Below, in pieces: positions 34,635 to 43,661 of a stretch of DNA of 57,832 nt (its first letter is position 1; each line of letters begins with the position of its first letter). The notes under the pieces are model-generated. The model had not been told where the DNA came from. It did not search any database and was given only the letters and a program-made list of their open reading frames with translations. Made by a program: the position numbers and the translations under genes. Where the stretch lies: assembly GCA_022790615.1 (NCBI GenBank), contig JAAVXK010000078.1, forward strand, positions 1 to 57,832, read 5' to 3'. This DNA comes from Lachnospiraceae bacterium (GTDB lineage: Bacteria > Bacillota > Clostridia > Lachnospirales > Lachnospiraceae).

Positions 34635-35459
34635 ATGATTATTCAAAATACGGATTTTGATGTGGGAAAAATAGCGGAGAGCGGACAGTGTTTCCGAATG
34701 ATGCTCAATGAACATGGCAGCTATGACGTTATACACAAGAGCAGATATCTTACTATAAAGCCTGTTAGTTATGATGAAACTACAGGTTTTTTTTCACTGG
34801 AGCTTGACTGTAGTCTTAAGGAGTATGAGGAGATATGGAAGTCTTATTTTGATATGGAGACCGACTATGCGAAGATGGCTTCCATTGCAGACAAAGAAGA
34901 CATTTTTTTGAACGAGGCCGTCAAATATGGAAAAGGAATACGAATATTACGGCAGGACCCGTGGGAAATGCTCATAAGCTTCCTTATATCCCAGAGAAAG
35001 TCGATACCGGCGATAAGGACTTCGGTTGAGCGGCTGTGCAGGCTGTGCGGGGATGCAATCGATACAAAATACGGCGTAAAATATGCATTTCCTGACGCGA
35101 ATGCCATTGCAGCGCTTTCAATGGAGGAACTTGCAGGCTGCGGACTCGGATATAGGGCGCAGTACGTATCCGATGCGGCGAGGAGGGCCGCGTGCGGGGA
35201 ATTTGACGTGTATGGCATGGAAGCGCTTGGCGACGAGGAACTTAGGAGCGCGCTTATGTCGCTGCGCGGCGTCGGCGTGAAGGTTGCAAACTGCGTTATG
35301 CTTTTCGGCTATGGGAGACTGGATTCGTTTCCGGAGGATGTATGGATTAAAAGGGCTATGGAGTCTGAATATCCAAACGGGTTTCCGTATGGTAAATACG
35401 AGGGTTACGGGGGGATAATGCAGCAGTATATATTTTTTTATATACGTAACGCGAAGTAG
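34635..35459 (+). CDS. ogg: 8-oxoguanine DNA glycosylase/AP lyase (OGG1 type)
   Basis: A 274-aa protein of the OGG1/HhH-GPD class: an N-terminal TBP-like beta domain beginning NTDFDVGKIAESGQCFRM, DPWEMLISFLISQRKSIPAI, then the hairpin LRGVGVKVANCVMLFGYGR with the catalytic Lys and DSFPEDVWIKR with the catalytic Asp. It excises 8-oxoguanine opposite cytosine and nicks the abasic site. It starts 10 nt after the CarD-like gene. Together with mutY it covers both sides of oxidised-guanine repair. Confidence 0.85.
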   Translation: MIIQNTDFDVGKIAESGQCFRMMLNEHGSYDVIHKSRYLTIKPVSYDETTGFFSLELDCSLKEYEEIWKSYFDMETDYAKMASIADKEDIFLNEAVKYGKGIRILRQDPWEMLISFLISQRKSIPAIRTSVERLCRLCGDAIDTKYGVKYAFPDANAIAALSMEELAGCGLGYRAQYVSDAARRAACGEFDVYGMEALGDEELRSALMSLRGVGVKVANCVMLFGYGRLDSFPEDVWIKRAMESEYPNGFPYGKYEGYGGIMQQYIFFYIRNAK

Positions 35460-35477
35460 TGTCTGAGGGGTGATTAT

Positions 35478-36134
35478 ATGGGAAAAAGCAGATTTTTAAT
35501 TGTATTATTAGCGGCGCTCTCGGTTATGGGTTTTACGTCCTGCGGAAAGAGGGAGATTGCTGACAATCTGGACGAAACGGTATTTACTATAGGCGATGAG
35601 AAAATAGATTTGCGGGAGGCCATGTACTATGTCATGGAGCGCGAGAGCTTTTATAATTCTGCCGCGCTGCAGAATTATCCGGATAATCCTGAGAAGTACT
35701 GGGAAGACTACCTGTTTGCTGCGGGCACATTGTTCAGGACATGGGTGAAGAGTCAGGCTTTTGACATATGTGTGTGCGACAATATATACTATCAGGAAGC
35801 GGAGGCGGACGGATATGAGCTTGAATTGTCGGACCAAATTACGGCGTATGACGAGGCGGAGAGCCTGTACGGCAATATGACCGACAAACAGAAAGAGAAT
35901 ACGGGTCTTACCGTTGACAGCCTTTACAATGTTATGCTCAAGATAAAATACCGTTCAAAGTATGTTGAGGAGCTCCTAAAGGGCGAGAAAATAAAGGCAT
36001 ACGGCGATAATCCGCAGCAGGCTTTAGAGATGGGCGGGGCCTATTATAACGAGCTGCTTATGAAATATGACGTCAGTATAGACGAGGACAGCATGTGGAG
36101 CGAACTCGAATTCGGAAAGCTGACGATTAACTGA
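35478..36134 (+). CDS. Lipoprotein of unknown function (possibly SurA/PrsA-N-like)
   Basis: A 218-aa protein with a clear lipobox (MGFTSC, Cys-22), so membrane-anchored outside. After it, VFTIGDEKIDLREAMYYV and the helical rest, including YYQEAEADGYELELSD, resemble the N-terminal chaperone part of PrsA/SurA-type foldases, but no peptidyl-prolyl isomerase domain is present. The resemblance is weak and the function is not assigned. GAGGGG lies upstream of the ATG; the esterase gene starts 14 nt downstream, which may mean helping secretion of that product. Confidence 0.6.
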   Translation: MGKSRFLIVLLAALSVMGFTSCGKREIADNLDETVFTIGDEKIDLREAMYYVMERESFYNSAALQNYPDNPEKYWEDYLFAAGTLFRTWVKSQAFDICVCDNIYYQEAEADGYELELSDQITAYDEAESLYGNMTDKQKENTGLTVDSLYNVMLKIKYRSKYVEELLKGEKIKAYGDNPQQALEMGGAYYNELLMKYDVSIDEDSMWSELEFGKLTIN

Positions 36135-36148
36135 CTGGAGGATATGTT

Positions 36149-38632
36149 TTGAAGAACAAAAGATTGTACGGTGCGTTGAAATATAGTATGGCTGCGGCAA
36201 TATGCGTAAGCTTCTTAATTGCCGCAGACGCCGCATATGCGAAACCTAAGCTTTCAAGAAAGCTTGTTATCGTTGAGAAAGGGGCAAAATACAAACTAGA
36301 CAGAGTTGTCAAAGGCTCGGGAAAGCTTTCTTATAAAAGTAAGAAAAAGAAAGTGGCCTCAGTTGATAAAAAGGGAATATTACGTGCAAAAAAAGCCGGA
36401 AAAACGTCGATAGTAATAAAAGATTCCGGCGGCAAATCAAAAGCAAAGCTGAATGTGAAAGTAGTTGGAAACTGCACGAATTATACCGTAAAAAAAGGAA
36501 AGACTATAAGCATTAATAAGGTTCTTTCAAGTAACCCGAAGACTTCATCAAAAAAAGCTTCTTCTTATAAATGGACGTCGTCAAACAGTAAGATTATAAA
36601 GACTGTGAAAGGTGGAAAATCTTTTAAGGCGAAAAGAAAAGGAACTGCATATCTTGAAGGGTACCGGGCTTCTTCCAAGGAAACGAAAGTGCTTTTAAAG
36701 ATAACGGTCGGAACACCGGTGACAAAAATTAAGCTTGCACAGTCCCAGTATGTAATCGGCGTCGGTTCAAAGGCGAAGCTTCATTATGATGTGAAACCGG
36801 CGAAAGCTTCCAATAAGGGAATGTACTATGAGGTTTCGAATCCGTCTGTTCTGAGCATGAATTCGAATGGAAGGATGACCGCCAAAAAATCGGGAGAGGC
36901 AACGGTGACAATGCGTTCGAAAGACGGACATGAGAAGACGGTTTTTTCTGTTCTTGTCGTTGCGGACCTTGTAAGAAATACGAATTACGGCAAAGTCGAA
37001 GGTACGATTGTGAATTCCTCGTGTATAGCATGGTTTGGCGTTCCGTATGCAAAGCCTCCTGTCGGTGAACGCAGATGGAGGGCGCCGCAGGAACAGGATT
37101 CATGGCAGGGGATTCTACAGACGAAGACGAAGAAAAATAAAGCTGCGCAAGCGGTTACGGTCACGAAATCGGAAGGTTCGGAGGACTGTCTTTATTTGAA
37201 TATATACAGGCAGAATACCGTGGATCACAATCTTCCGGTGCTTGTCTATCTGCATGGCGGAAGTAATATAAGCGGTTCCGCATCGAAGAGCTTTAAAAAC
37301 CTTGCAGTGAATGCGAACGCGATTGTAGTATCTGTGGAATACAGGCTTGGAGCGTTGGGGTGGCTGAATCTGGACGCTTTGAAAACCGGTAATCCGGAGG
37401 AGGATTCGGGAAATTACGGCCTTTTGGATATCAAAAAGGCGCTTCAGTGGGTTCAGGCGAATATAGCGAATTTTGGGGGAAATGCCGGTAACGTGACGCT
37501 TTCCGGATTCTCGGCCGGAGGAAGGAATGCGCTTGCCGCAATGATATCGCCGGTTATGAAGGGACTTTTTCATAAAGCTATTATATTCAGCGGCGGAATG
37601 ACAACATGTAATGTAGGGGACGCACAAAAGTCAGCGAAGGAAAAGCTTGCGAAGATTCTTGTAAGGCGGGGGACATATTCTGCGAAAAAGGATGCGCTTG
37701 GCTGGATAGAGAATGCGTCAAATGACGAATTAAGGCAATTACTGTATGGTCTTACAACGGATGAGGCCGCATGTATGTACACATACATGGGATTGAAGCT
37801 TAGCAATGCGCCGCAGCTTTTTGCCGACGGTTATGTGATTCCGTCGGAAGGTTTCGACGTAATAGCAAAGGGAAGTTACAATGCCGTTCCGGTCATATTC
37901 GGTAGTGCGACGCAGGAATTCTCTACGTATGCGCTCAATGCCAATTATTACGATGCCGCGCTCAATGCGGAAGTCATTAAGAAGGGCTGGGGTATGATAT
38001 CTCTCATACAGAGCGCTAAGAAGTTTGGAAGCATGTATCAGAGTTACTATTATATAGAACACAATACGGAAAGGTTTGCCGCCAGCGGTATTCAGCCTCC
38101 GATGTACGCATACCGGTTTGACTGGGGGAATGACGCCGATGTCTCAAGTGATTTCCACGCGCAGTTTTTAGGCTCCTACCATGGGCTTGACATTGATTTT
38201 CTGTGTGGAGTATATAAAAATGATTTTGAGAATTATGTGACTGATTTGTATACGAATGATAATTTGGCCGGAAGAAATGAACTGACGTCAAAAATGCAGC
38301 GCTATGTAGGAAATTTCCTTAGAACGGGCAATCCGAATGGAAACGGGCTAAAATCGTGGAATCCGTGGTATGGAAACCAGAATATGAAGGTTATGGTTTT
38401 TGACGCTTCGGAAGATAGTGATATGTCCTATATGTCTTCGATGCATTACAACAGGGAGTATATTGACGGCCTTATGAAAGGATCGCTCACCGACGCACAG
38501 TGCAGGCTGCTTAAGGACAGGGTTTTTGCGGGAAGATACTTTATGCCCGCTGATAATACGACGCAGGTTCCGGACGATGAGTCGAATAACATCGTTGAGA
38601 CGCCGGAGGAGAGAAATAATTCCGAGTTATAA
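36149..38632 (+). CDS. Secreted type-B carboxylesterase with N-terminal Ig-like repeats
   Basis: An 827-aa protein starting at TTG 36149 (TGGAGG 7 nt upstream; the nearby ATG is out of frame). Signal peptide to about residue 31 (AAYA). Residues about 33-275 contain three Lys-rich Big2-like beta domains (for example KKKVASVDKKGILRAKKAGKT-type patterns). Residues about 280-800 form a carboxylesterase family (PF00135) domain: WFGVPYAKPPVGERRW, EDCLYLNIYRQ, YLHGG oxyanion region, SGFSAGG with the nucleophile (about Ser-454), ATQEFS acid (about Glu-590) and SYHGLDIDF His (about 677). The triad is complete. It probably removes ester groups from dietary or host polymers while held near the wall; the substrate is unknown. 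Confidence 0.85.
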   Translation: MKNKRLYGALKYSMAAAICVSFLIAADAAYAKPKLSRKLVIVEKGAKYKLDRVVKGSGKLSYKSKKKKVASVDKKGILRAKKAGKTSIVIKDSGGKSKAKLNVKVVGNCTNYTVKKGKTISINKVLSSNPKTSSKKASSYKWTSSNSKIIKTVKGGKSFKAKRKGTAYLEGYRASSKETKVLLKITVGTPVTKIKLAQSQYVIGVGSKAKLHYDVKPAKASNKGMYYEVSNPSVLSMNSNGRMTAKKSGEATVTMRSKDGHEKTVFSVLVVADLVRNTNYGKVEGTIVNSSCIAWFGVPYAKPPVGERRWRAPQEQDSWQGILQTKTKKNKAAQAVTVTKSEGSEDCLYLNIYRQNTVDHNLPVLVYLHGGSNISGSASKSFKNLAVNANAIVVSVEYRLGALGWLNLDALKTGNPEEDSGNYGLLDIKKALQWVQANIANFGGNAGNVTLSGFSAGGRNALAAMISPVMKGLFHKAIIFSGGMTTCNVGDAQKSAKEKLAKILVRRGTYSAKKDALGWIENASNDELRQLLYGLTTDEAACMYTYMGLKLSNAPQLFADGYVIPSEGFDVIAKGSYNAVPVIFGSATQEFSTYALNANYYDAALNAEVIKKGWGMISLIQSAKKFGSMYQSYYYIEHNTERFAASGIQPPMYAYRFDWGNDADVSSDFHAQFLGSYHGLDIDFLCGVYKNDFENYVTDLYTNDNLAGRNELTSKMQRYVGNFLRTGNPNGNGLKSWNPWYGNQNMKVMVFDASEDSDMSYMSSMHYNREYIDGLMKGSLTDAQCRLLKDRVFAGRYFMPADNTTQVPDDESNNIVETPEERNNSEL

Positions 38633-38839
38633 ATATAACATATAAGATAAGCGTGCAATATACCTTGATGATACAAAGGGGTTGTGTTATATTGGGTATA
38701 TAATTCAAACTTCGCGATTGTGGATACAGAAATGATAAATGGTTATTCCATTTCACGAAACCAATAAAATAATCAATTACATTGTATGGAAATTGTATGC
38801 ATGAAGTTTGGCAATATAACGCAATATGGAGGTGCGAGG

Positions 38840-40018
38840 ATGAAAAATTTTTCAAACTACAATGATTACAGCAAAAAAGAAAATTTGCATTTTTCTTCGA
38901 AAGCTGTGCACGGAGCGCTCGGCTGCGAGCCGATTACCGGCGCAGTAAGCTTTCCAATATATCAGTCGTCAACGTTCAGACATCCCGAGCTGGGAAAATC
39001 AACGGGATTTGATTACTCGAGGCTTCTGAACCCAACGAGGCAGGAGCTTGAGAGAACCGTGGCCATACTTGAGGAGGGGGAACACGGCTTTGCATTTTCA
39101 AGCGGACAGGCTGCTAACATGGCGCTGTTTACGTGGCTGAACCCGGGAGACCATATGATATTGATGGATGATATATATGGTGGAACATACCGTATAGCGA
39201 CGACTATTTTTGGCAAATATGGTATTGAATACGATTTTGTAGATATGTCGGACATGGATGCGGTAAAGGCGGCAATAAGGCCAGAAACGAAAATGTTTTT
39301 TATCGAGACGCCGTCCAATCCGCTTATGAAGGTTGCGGATATTGCGGAGCTTTCGGCGCTTGCACACTCCATCGGGGCAATATCGGTTGTTGACAATACG
39401 TTCCTTACGCCGTACTTCCAGAGACCGCTTACACTTGGCGCGGACGTTGTTATACACAGCGGTACGAAATATATGGGCGGACATAATGATATTATTGCAG
39501 GACTTGCAGTTGTGAAAGACGACGACCTTGCGGCGCATTTTAAGCTGCAGCTAAAGTCCCACGGAAACGGACTATCACCGATGGATTCGTGGCTTATGTT
39601 AAGGGGTATTAAGACGCTTCACCTTAGGATGGAGAAGCACAACGAGAATGCGATGAAGGTTGCAGAATGGATGAGAAAGCACCCTAAAATTGAAAAGGTA
39701 TACTATGTAGGATTTGAAGACCACAAAGGATATGAAATTACGAAGAAGCAGACGTCAGGATTCGGCGGTATGATATCATTTGCCGTTGACAGCGAGGAGA
39801 CGGTCCATAAGATACTCCGCGACACACAGATGATTATGTTTGCCGAAAGCCTTGGAGGAACGGAAACGCTCATCACCTATCCTACGACACAGACCCATGA
39901 GGACACGCCTTTGGACGTTAAGGAAAAGCTTGGAATTACGAAGAAGTTCCTGAGAATGTCGGTCGGCATAGAGGATGTGGATGATATAATAAATGACCTT
40001 GCAGGCGCAATGGATTAG
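38840..40018 (+). CDS. Cys/Met-metabolism PLP enzyme (cystathionine gamma-synthase/beta-lyase type)
   Basis: A 392-aa fold-type-I PLP enzyme: YSRLLNPTRQELERTVA, SSGQAANMALF, VVDNTFLTPYFQRPL and VIHSGTKYMGGHND with the PLP lysine (about residue 210), ending SVGIEDVDDIINDL. Members make or break C-S bonds in transsulfuration. Sequence alone does not separate gamma-synthase, beta-lyase and gamma-lyase, so no symbol is given. The ATG at 38840 follows GGAGG by 7 nt; an in-frame ATG at 38786 lacks one. dapF follows after 15 nt. Confidence 0.88.
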   Translation: MKNFSNYNDYSKKENLHFSSKAVHGALGCEPITGAVSFPIYQSSTFRHPELGKSTGFDYSRLLNPTRQELERTVAILEEGEHGFAFSSGQAANMALFTWLNPGDHMILMDDIYGGTYRIATTIFGKYGIEYDFVDMSDMDAVKAAIRPETKMFFIETPSNPLMKVADIAELSALAHSIGAISVVDNTFLTPYFQRPLTLGADVVIHSGTKYMGGHNDIIAGLAVVKDDDLAAHFKLQLKSHGNGLSPMDSWLMLRGIKTLHLRMEKHNENAMKVAEWMRKHPKIEKVYYVGFEDHKGYEITKKQTSGFGGMISFAVDSEETVHKILRDTQMIMFAESLGGTETLITYPTTQTHEDTPLDVKEKLGITKKFLRMSVGIEDVDDIINDLAGAMD

Positions 40019-40033
40019 AAGGAGACTGTAAGT

Positions 40034-40888
40034 ATGCGTTTTACGAAGATGCAGGCGTACGGAAATGATTACGTCTATATAGATGCAATACATCAAAAGC
40101 TTCCGTCTCTGCCCGAGCTTGCCCGTTTTGTCTCGGACAGGCATTTTGCGGTGGGGTCTGACGGAATGGTTCTCATATGCCCGTCCGACAAAGCGGATTT
40201 CAGGATGCGGATGTTCAACCCTGACGGTACGGAGGGCGAAATGTGCGGCAATGCGCTAAGAAGCGTTGCAAAGTATGTATACGACCACAGACTTACGGAC
40301 AAGACGGAATTAAAGATAGAGACGCTCGGCGGTATTAAAAGCCTTGAACTGTATGTTGAGGACGGACTGGCGGTCAATATTAAAGCGAATATAGGCAATC
40401 CGGTTCTTGATACGTCAAAAATACCGGTCAGCACGAATCTTGACGAGTTTATAGAACAGCCCGTACAGGTTAGGGACATCGTGCTGAATATCACCGCTGT
40501 TTCGTGGGGCAATCCGCACTGTGTGGCATTTATAGAAAATGTCTCCGACTTTGATGTATGCGGTTACGGACGCGATATTGAGTACCGGACAGATATATTT
40601 CCGAATAAAACCAATGTCACGTTTGCGCAAATCGTCGACAGAGGCTATATAAAAATGCGCGAATGGGAGCGCGGTACGGGTGAAACTATCGGGTGCGGAA
40701 CCGGCTGTGCGACAGCGGTTGTTGCGGGAGTTATAACCGGAAGATGCGACAGGCACGTAAAGGTTGAACAGATAGGCGGAATACTTGATATATACTGGTG
40801 TGAGGATGACGGCAATCTTTATATGACCGGTGTTTCCAATACGGTGTTCGAGGCTGATATTGACGTATCCGGCGTTCCGGGCATTTAG
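40034..40888 (+). CDS. dapF: Diaminopimelate epimerase
   Basis: Converts LL- to meso-diaminopimelate, the lysine precursor and peptidoglycan cross-linking residue. The 284-aa protein shows both active-site cysteines: NPDGTEGEMCGNALR (about Cys-71) and GETIGCGTGCATA (about Cys-220), plus the N-terminal KMQAYGNDYVYID. GGAGACTG precedes the ATG. murE follows 155 nt downstream, separated by a structured repeat, so wall synthesis genes are adjacent. Confidence 0.96.
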   Translation: MRFTKMQAYGNDYVYIDAIHQKLPSLPELARFVSDRHFAVGSDGMVLICPSDKADFRMRMFNPDGTEGEMCGNALRSVAKYVYDHRLTDKTELKIETLGGIKSLELYVEDGLAVNIKANIGNPVLDTSKIPVSTNLDEFIEQPVQVRDIVLNITAVSWGNPHCVAFIENVSDFDVCGYGRDIEYRTDIFPNKTNVTFAQIVDRGYIKMREWERGTGETIGCGTGCATAVVAGVITGRCDRHVKVEQIGGILDIYWCEDDGNLYMTGVSNTVFEADIDVSGVPGI

Positions 40889-40915
40889 CGCGTGTTTGCC
40901 GGTGGACTGGCGAAA

Positions 40916-40994
40916 CGCTCCGCTTGGGATGCGCACTCGCGCGATATGTAGTTAGCTGCATCCGCAGCACGCGCCCGGCGCGGAGAATGTCGCA
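40916..40994 (+). repeat. 79-nt structured intergenic repeat, copy 1 (murE leader)
   Basis: It shares about 88% identity by eye with the sequence at 49549-49627, with equal length and no gaps. Predicted stems: CTCCGC/GCGGAG (outer), GCGCG/CGCGC (middle) and GCTGC/GCAGC (40955-40959/40964-40968) with loop ATCC. It is immediately preceded by another hairpin (GTTTGCC ... GGCGAAAC, 40894-40916). It ends 49 nt before the murE ATG. Confidence 0.8.
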
Positions 40995-41043
40995 GACGGT
41001 ATTCTTTGCTAGGTTAACAATTGAGTGGATAAGGAGAACAGAC

Positions 41044-42510
41044 ATGCAGTTAGAGACATTGTTAAAGGGTCTTGACTATAAATGTATTGCAGGTGATATA
41101 AGGACAGAAATTAAGGGACTTTCCTACGACTCGAGAAAAGTCGGTGAGGGAGAGGTTTTTTTCTGTATAGACGGAGTTGTCCACGACGGACATTCATATG
41201 CGGGCGAGGTTGTCAGAAAGGGAGCTGCCGCGCTTGTTGTCGAGCATGAGGTCGAGGTAGGCAAAGACTGCGGCGCTGCCGTTATCATGGTTGAATCGGT
41301 CCGATACGCTATGGCTGTTATGTCGGCTGAATATTTTGGCAATCCTGCTAAAGAGGCTGTGATTATCGGAATTACGGGAACGAAAGGAAAAACGTCAATC
41401 TCTTACATGATTCGGGACATGCTTGAGCGTACCGGACATAAGTGCGGTATTATAGGTACGATAGGCGCATTTTGGGGCGAAACAAAGGTAAACACCGGAC
41501 TTACAACTCCTGAATCGTATGTAATACACTCGCTTTTCAGGAGAATGGTTGACGACGGATGCGGATACATTGTGATGGAAGTGTCCTCGCAGGCGCTTAA
41601 GCTTAGCAGAACTGCGGGTATACAGTTTGATTATGCTGTGTTCACTAACTTTTCGCCCGACCATATATGCGAAGGCGAGCATGCAAGCCTTGAGGAGTAT
41701 AGAGAGTGTAAAGAGATTTTGTTTACCCAGTGTAATACGGGAATATTTAATCTGGATGACGATGTGGCCGATATTTTTATAAGACACGCCGCCTGCGATA
41801 CTATAATTACATTTGGGACAGGCGCGGCGGCTGATGTGCGCGCGGATAACATACGGCAGTGGAATCACGGAGGAAAGCTTGGAATATCGTATGAAATGTC
41901 GGGTATGTATGAGGGAGAAGTCATGCTTGAGATTCCGGGTATATTTAACGCGTACAATTCGATGGCGGCGATTATTGTGTGCAGACTTTTGGGCGTCGGT
42001 ATGAGAGAACTTACCGAAGTTCTGCGGCATGTGAGGGTTCACGGCAGAGTTGAATTAATCAATGTCTCTGATGAATATTCGGTAATTATAGACTATGCGC
42101 ATAACGAGGTCAGTACTCGCAGCGTTCTTGACACGCTTAGTCAGTACGAACACAACAGGATAATCTGTGTGTACGGCGGCGGGGGAAACCGCTCAAAGCT
42201 GAGAAGGTACGATATGGGCGAAGTTGCGGGCGAACTTGCAGATTTGTCGATACTTACATGCGACAACCCGAGGGACGAGGAAATATGCGACATCAATAAT
42301 GATATTAAGACGGGGCTTGCAAAGCATAACGGCAAATATGTCGAGATAGAGGATAGGACGGACGCGATTGCGTACGCTCTTCGAAACGCAGTCAAGGGCG
42401 ATATTATCGTGCTGCTCGGCAAGGGCCATGAGGACTATCAGGAGATAAAGGGCGTGAAGTACCATTATGACGAGCGGGAGGCCGTGCGAGAGGCGGCTGC
42501 GAGGCTGTAG
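41044..42510 (+). CDS. murE: UDP-N-acetylmuramoyl-tripeptide synthetase (meso-DAP-adding MurE)
   Basis: ATP-dependent ligase adding the third residue to the cytoplasmic UDP-MurNAc-dipeptide. The 488-aa protein has ITGTKGKTSISYM (ATP-binding, about residue 109), NTGLTTPES, MEVSSQALKLSR, NFSPDHI and the specificity motif CDNPRDEE (about 406), whose DNPR marks meso-diaminopimelate-adding enzymes. AAGGAG precedes the ATG at 41044. The frame is open further upstream through the repeat element, but that part does not look like MurE. Confidence 0.93.
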   Translation: MQLETLLKGLDYKCIAGDIRTEIKGLSYDSRKVGEGEVFFCIDGVVHDGHSYAGEVVRKGAAALVVEHEVEVGKDCGAAVIMVESVRYAMAVMSAEYFGNPAKEAVIIGITGTKGKTSISYMIRDMLERTGHKCGIIGTIGAFWGETKVNTGLTTPESYVIHSLFRRMVDDGCGYIVMEVSSQALKLSRTAGIQFDYAVFTNFSPDHICEGEHASLEEYRECKEILFTQCNTGIFNLDDDVADIFIRHAACDTIITFGTGAAADVRADNIRQWNHGGKLGISYEMSGMYEGEVMLEIPGIFNAYNSMAAIIVCRLLGVGMRELTEVLRHVRVHGRVELINVSDEYSVIIDYAHNEVSTRSVLDTLSQYEHNRIICVYGGGGNRSKLRRYDMGEVAGELADLSILTCDNPRDEEICDINNDIKTGLAKHNGKYVEIEDRTDAIAYALRNAVKGDIIVLLGKGHEDYQEIKGVKYHYDEREAVREAAARL

Positions 42511-42540
42511 GATTATCAAAAAAATAATTATAAATTTTTA

Positions 42541-42569
42541 TTGCCTGGTATCATATTTTCTGCTACAAT
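42541..42569 (+). promoter_or_regulatory. Promoter of the FliD-like gene
   Basis: TTGCCT (42541-42546), a 17-bp spacer and TGC-TACAAT (-10 at 42564-42569). It implies a leader of about 200 nt before the ATG at 42775 in which no known RNA family is recognised. Confidence 0.55.
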
Positions 42570-42774
42570 GACGATATATATTATAAGAAGTCTGGTAAAA
42601 TATAGTATGCTAAGTCTAAAACAGTACTCTGGAACTTAACTTTTATACCGTTTTATCGGATTATACAGTTTACTTGCAGTACAGAAATGGTTGATATTAT
42701 TATTGCATTTATGCTGCGCCGGTAAATGTTTTACAGGATGTGTTAATGTTTTATTTCATGGAAGGAGTGGTAAT

Positions 42775-43548
42775 ATGTCATTTTTTGGTATAGGTGGCAA
42801 TTCCGATTTTTTTAATCAGGGCTATGGTTCATCAGGTATTTTTGGCTCTAGTTCAACGTCAAACAGTTCATTTTCGTTAGGCGACTGGTCAATGATAAAG
42901 GGCGGTTCTTACAAGAAGCTGCTCAAAGCATATTATAAGACTGAAAAAGATAATTCTGAAACGGACGAGACGTCAGAAACAACGGACAAGAAAGGCGTTT
43001 CAAGCGCTTCCAAACAGAATATGACTGTTGCCGGAGATGCAGGTAATCTTACATCGAAGGCTGATAAGCTTTCTGAGCTTGTTAAGAAATATTCAGCAGA
43101 GTTCGAGGATGCTTCGGACGAGAGAAAGACTGCGATGAAAGACGATCTTTACAAAGCGGCTTCCGAGTATGTCAAGGCGTATAATTCAGTGATTGATTCC
43201 GCTTCCGAGTCGGATAATAACAGTGTATTGAGGAATGCGTTAAGCATAACCAAGAACACTAAGGCGAACAAAAAGATGCTTGACAAGATGGGCATCTCTA
43301 TTGACAGCAATAATAAGTTAAGTATTGATGAGAAAAAGTTCAAAGAGAGTGACATGACCATGAGCAATTTGAAGACGATGTTTACCGGACAGAGTTCTTA
43401 CGTATCGCATATTAAGAGGTCGACAAGTATCATCAATAATGCTGCGGCTGCGGCTGTTGTCAATGAGAAGAGGGCGTCTTCTTATACCCATACAGGAGCA
43501 TATTCTTCAATGATAGGTTCCATATCTTATTACAACAATAAGATATAA
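42775..43548 (+). CDS. Ser/Asn-rich protein with FliD-C-like region
   Basis: A 257-aa hydrophilic protein without signal peptide. The N-terminus is Gly/Ser/Phe-rich (SFFGIGGNSDFFNQGYGSSG). The second half is helical; DKMGISIDSNNKLSIDEKKF followed by NLKTMFTG resembles the C-terminal part of flagellar hook-cap protein FliD, where a 'GI-x-x-d-x-n-G-x-L-x-l-D' unit precedes a 'v-x-x-L-F' stretch. Absence of a signal peptide would fit flagellar type III export, as for filament proteins. No flagellar genes are nearby, so the role is a guess. GAAGGAG precedes the ATG. Confidence 0.5.
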   Translation: MSFFGIGGNSDFFNQGYGSSGIFGSSSTSNSSFSLGDWSMIKGGSYKKLLKAYYKTEKDNSETDETSETTDKKGVSSASKQNMTVAGDAGNLTSKADKLSELVKKYSAEFEDASDERKTAMKDDLYKAASEYVKAYNSVIDSASESDNNSVLRNALSITKNTKANKKMLDKMGISIDSNNKLSIDEKKFKESDMTMSNLKTMFTGQSSYVSHIKRSTSIINNAAAAAVVNEKRASSYTHTGAYSSMIGSISYYNNKI

Positions 43549-43586
43549 TTGGCAGGTCAGGATAGTCTGATTCGAATGATACTATT

Positions 43587-43640
43587 AAGGGCACATACAG
43601 CTTGGTACATATAACAGGGTATCGGCATGTCTGTGCCCTT
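43587..43640 (+). other. 9-bp inverted repeat upstream of rsmE
   Basis: AAGGGCACA (43587-43595) and TGTGCCCTT (43632-43640) can pair over a 36-nt loop. There is no T-tract, so it is not a clear terminator; it may shape the rsmE leader. Confidence 0.3.
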
Positions 43641-43661
43641 TAAGGTGCAGAGGGTAAATAT

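Noticed and set aside
38641-38839. SAM or T-box leader before the Cys/Met enzyme gene
   Set aside because: None of the conserved blocks of these RNA families is present in the 200-nt gap.
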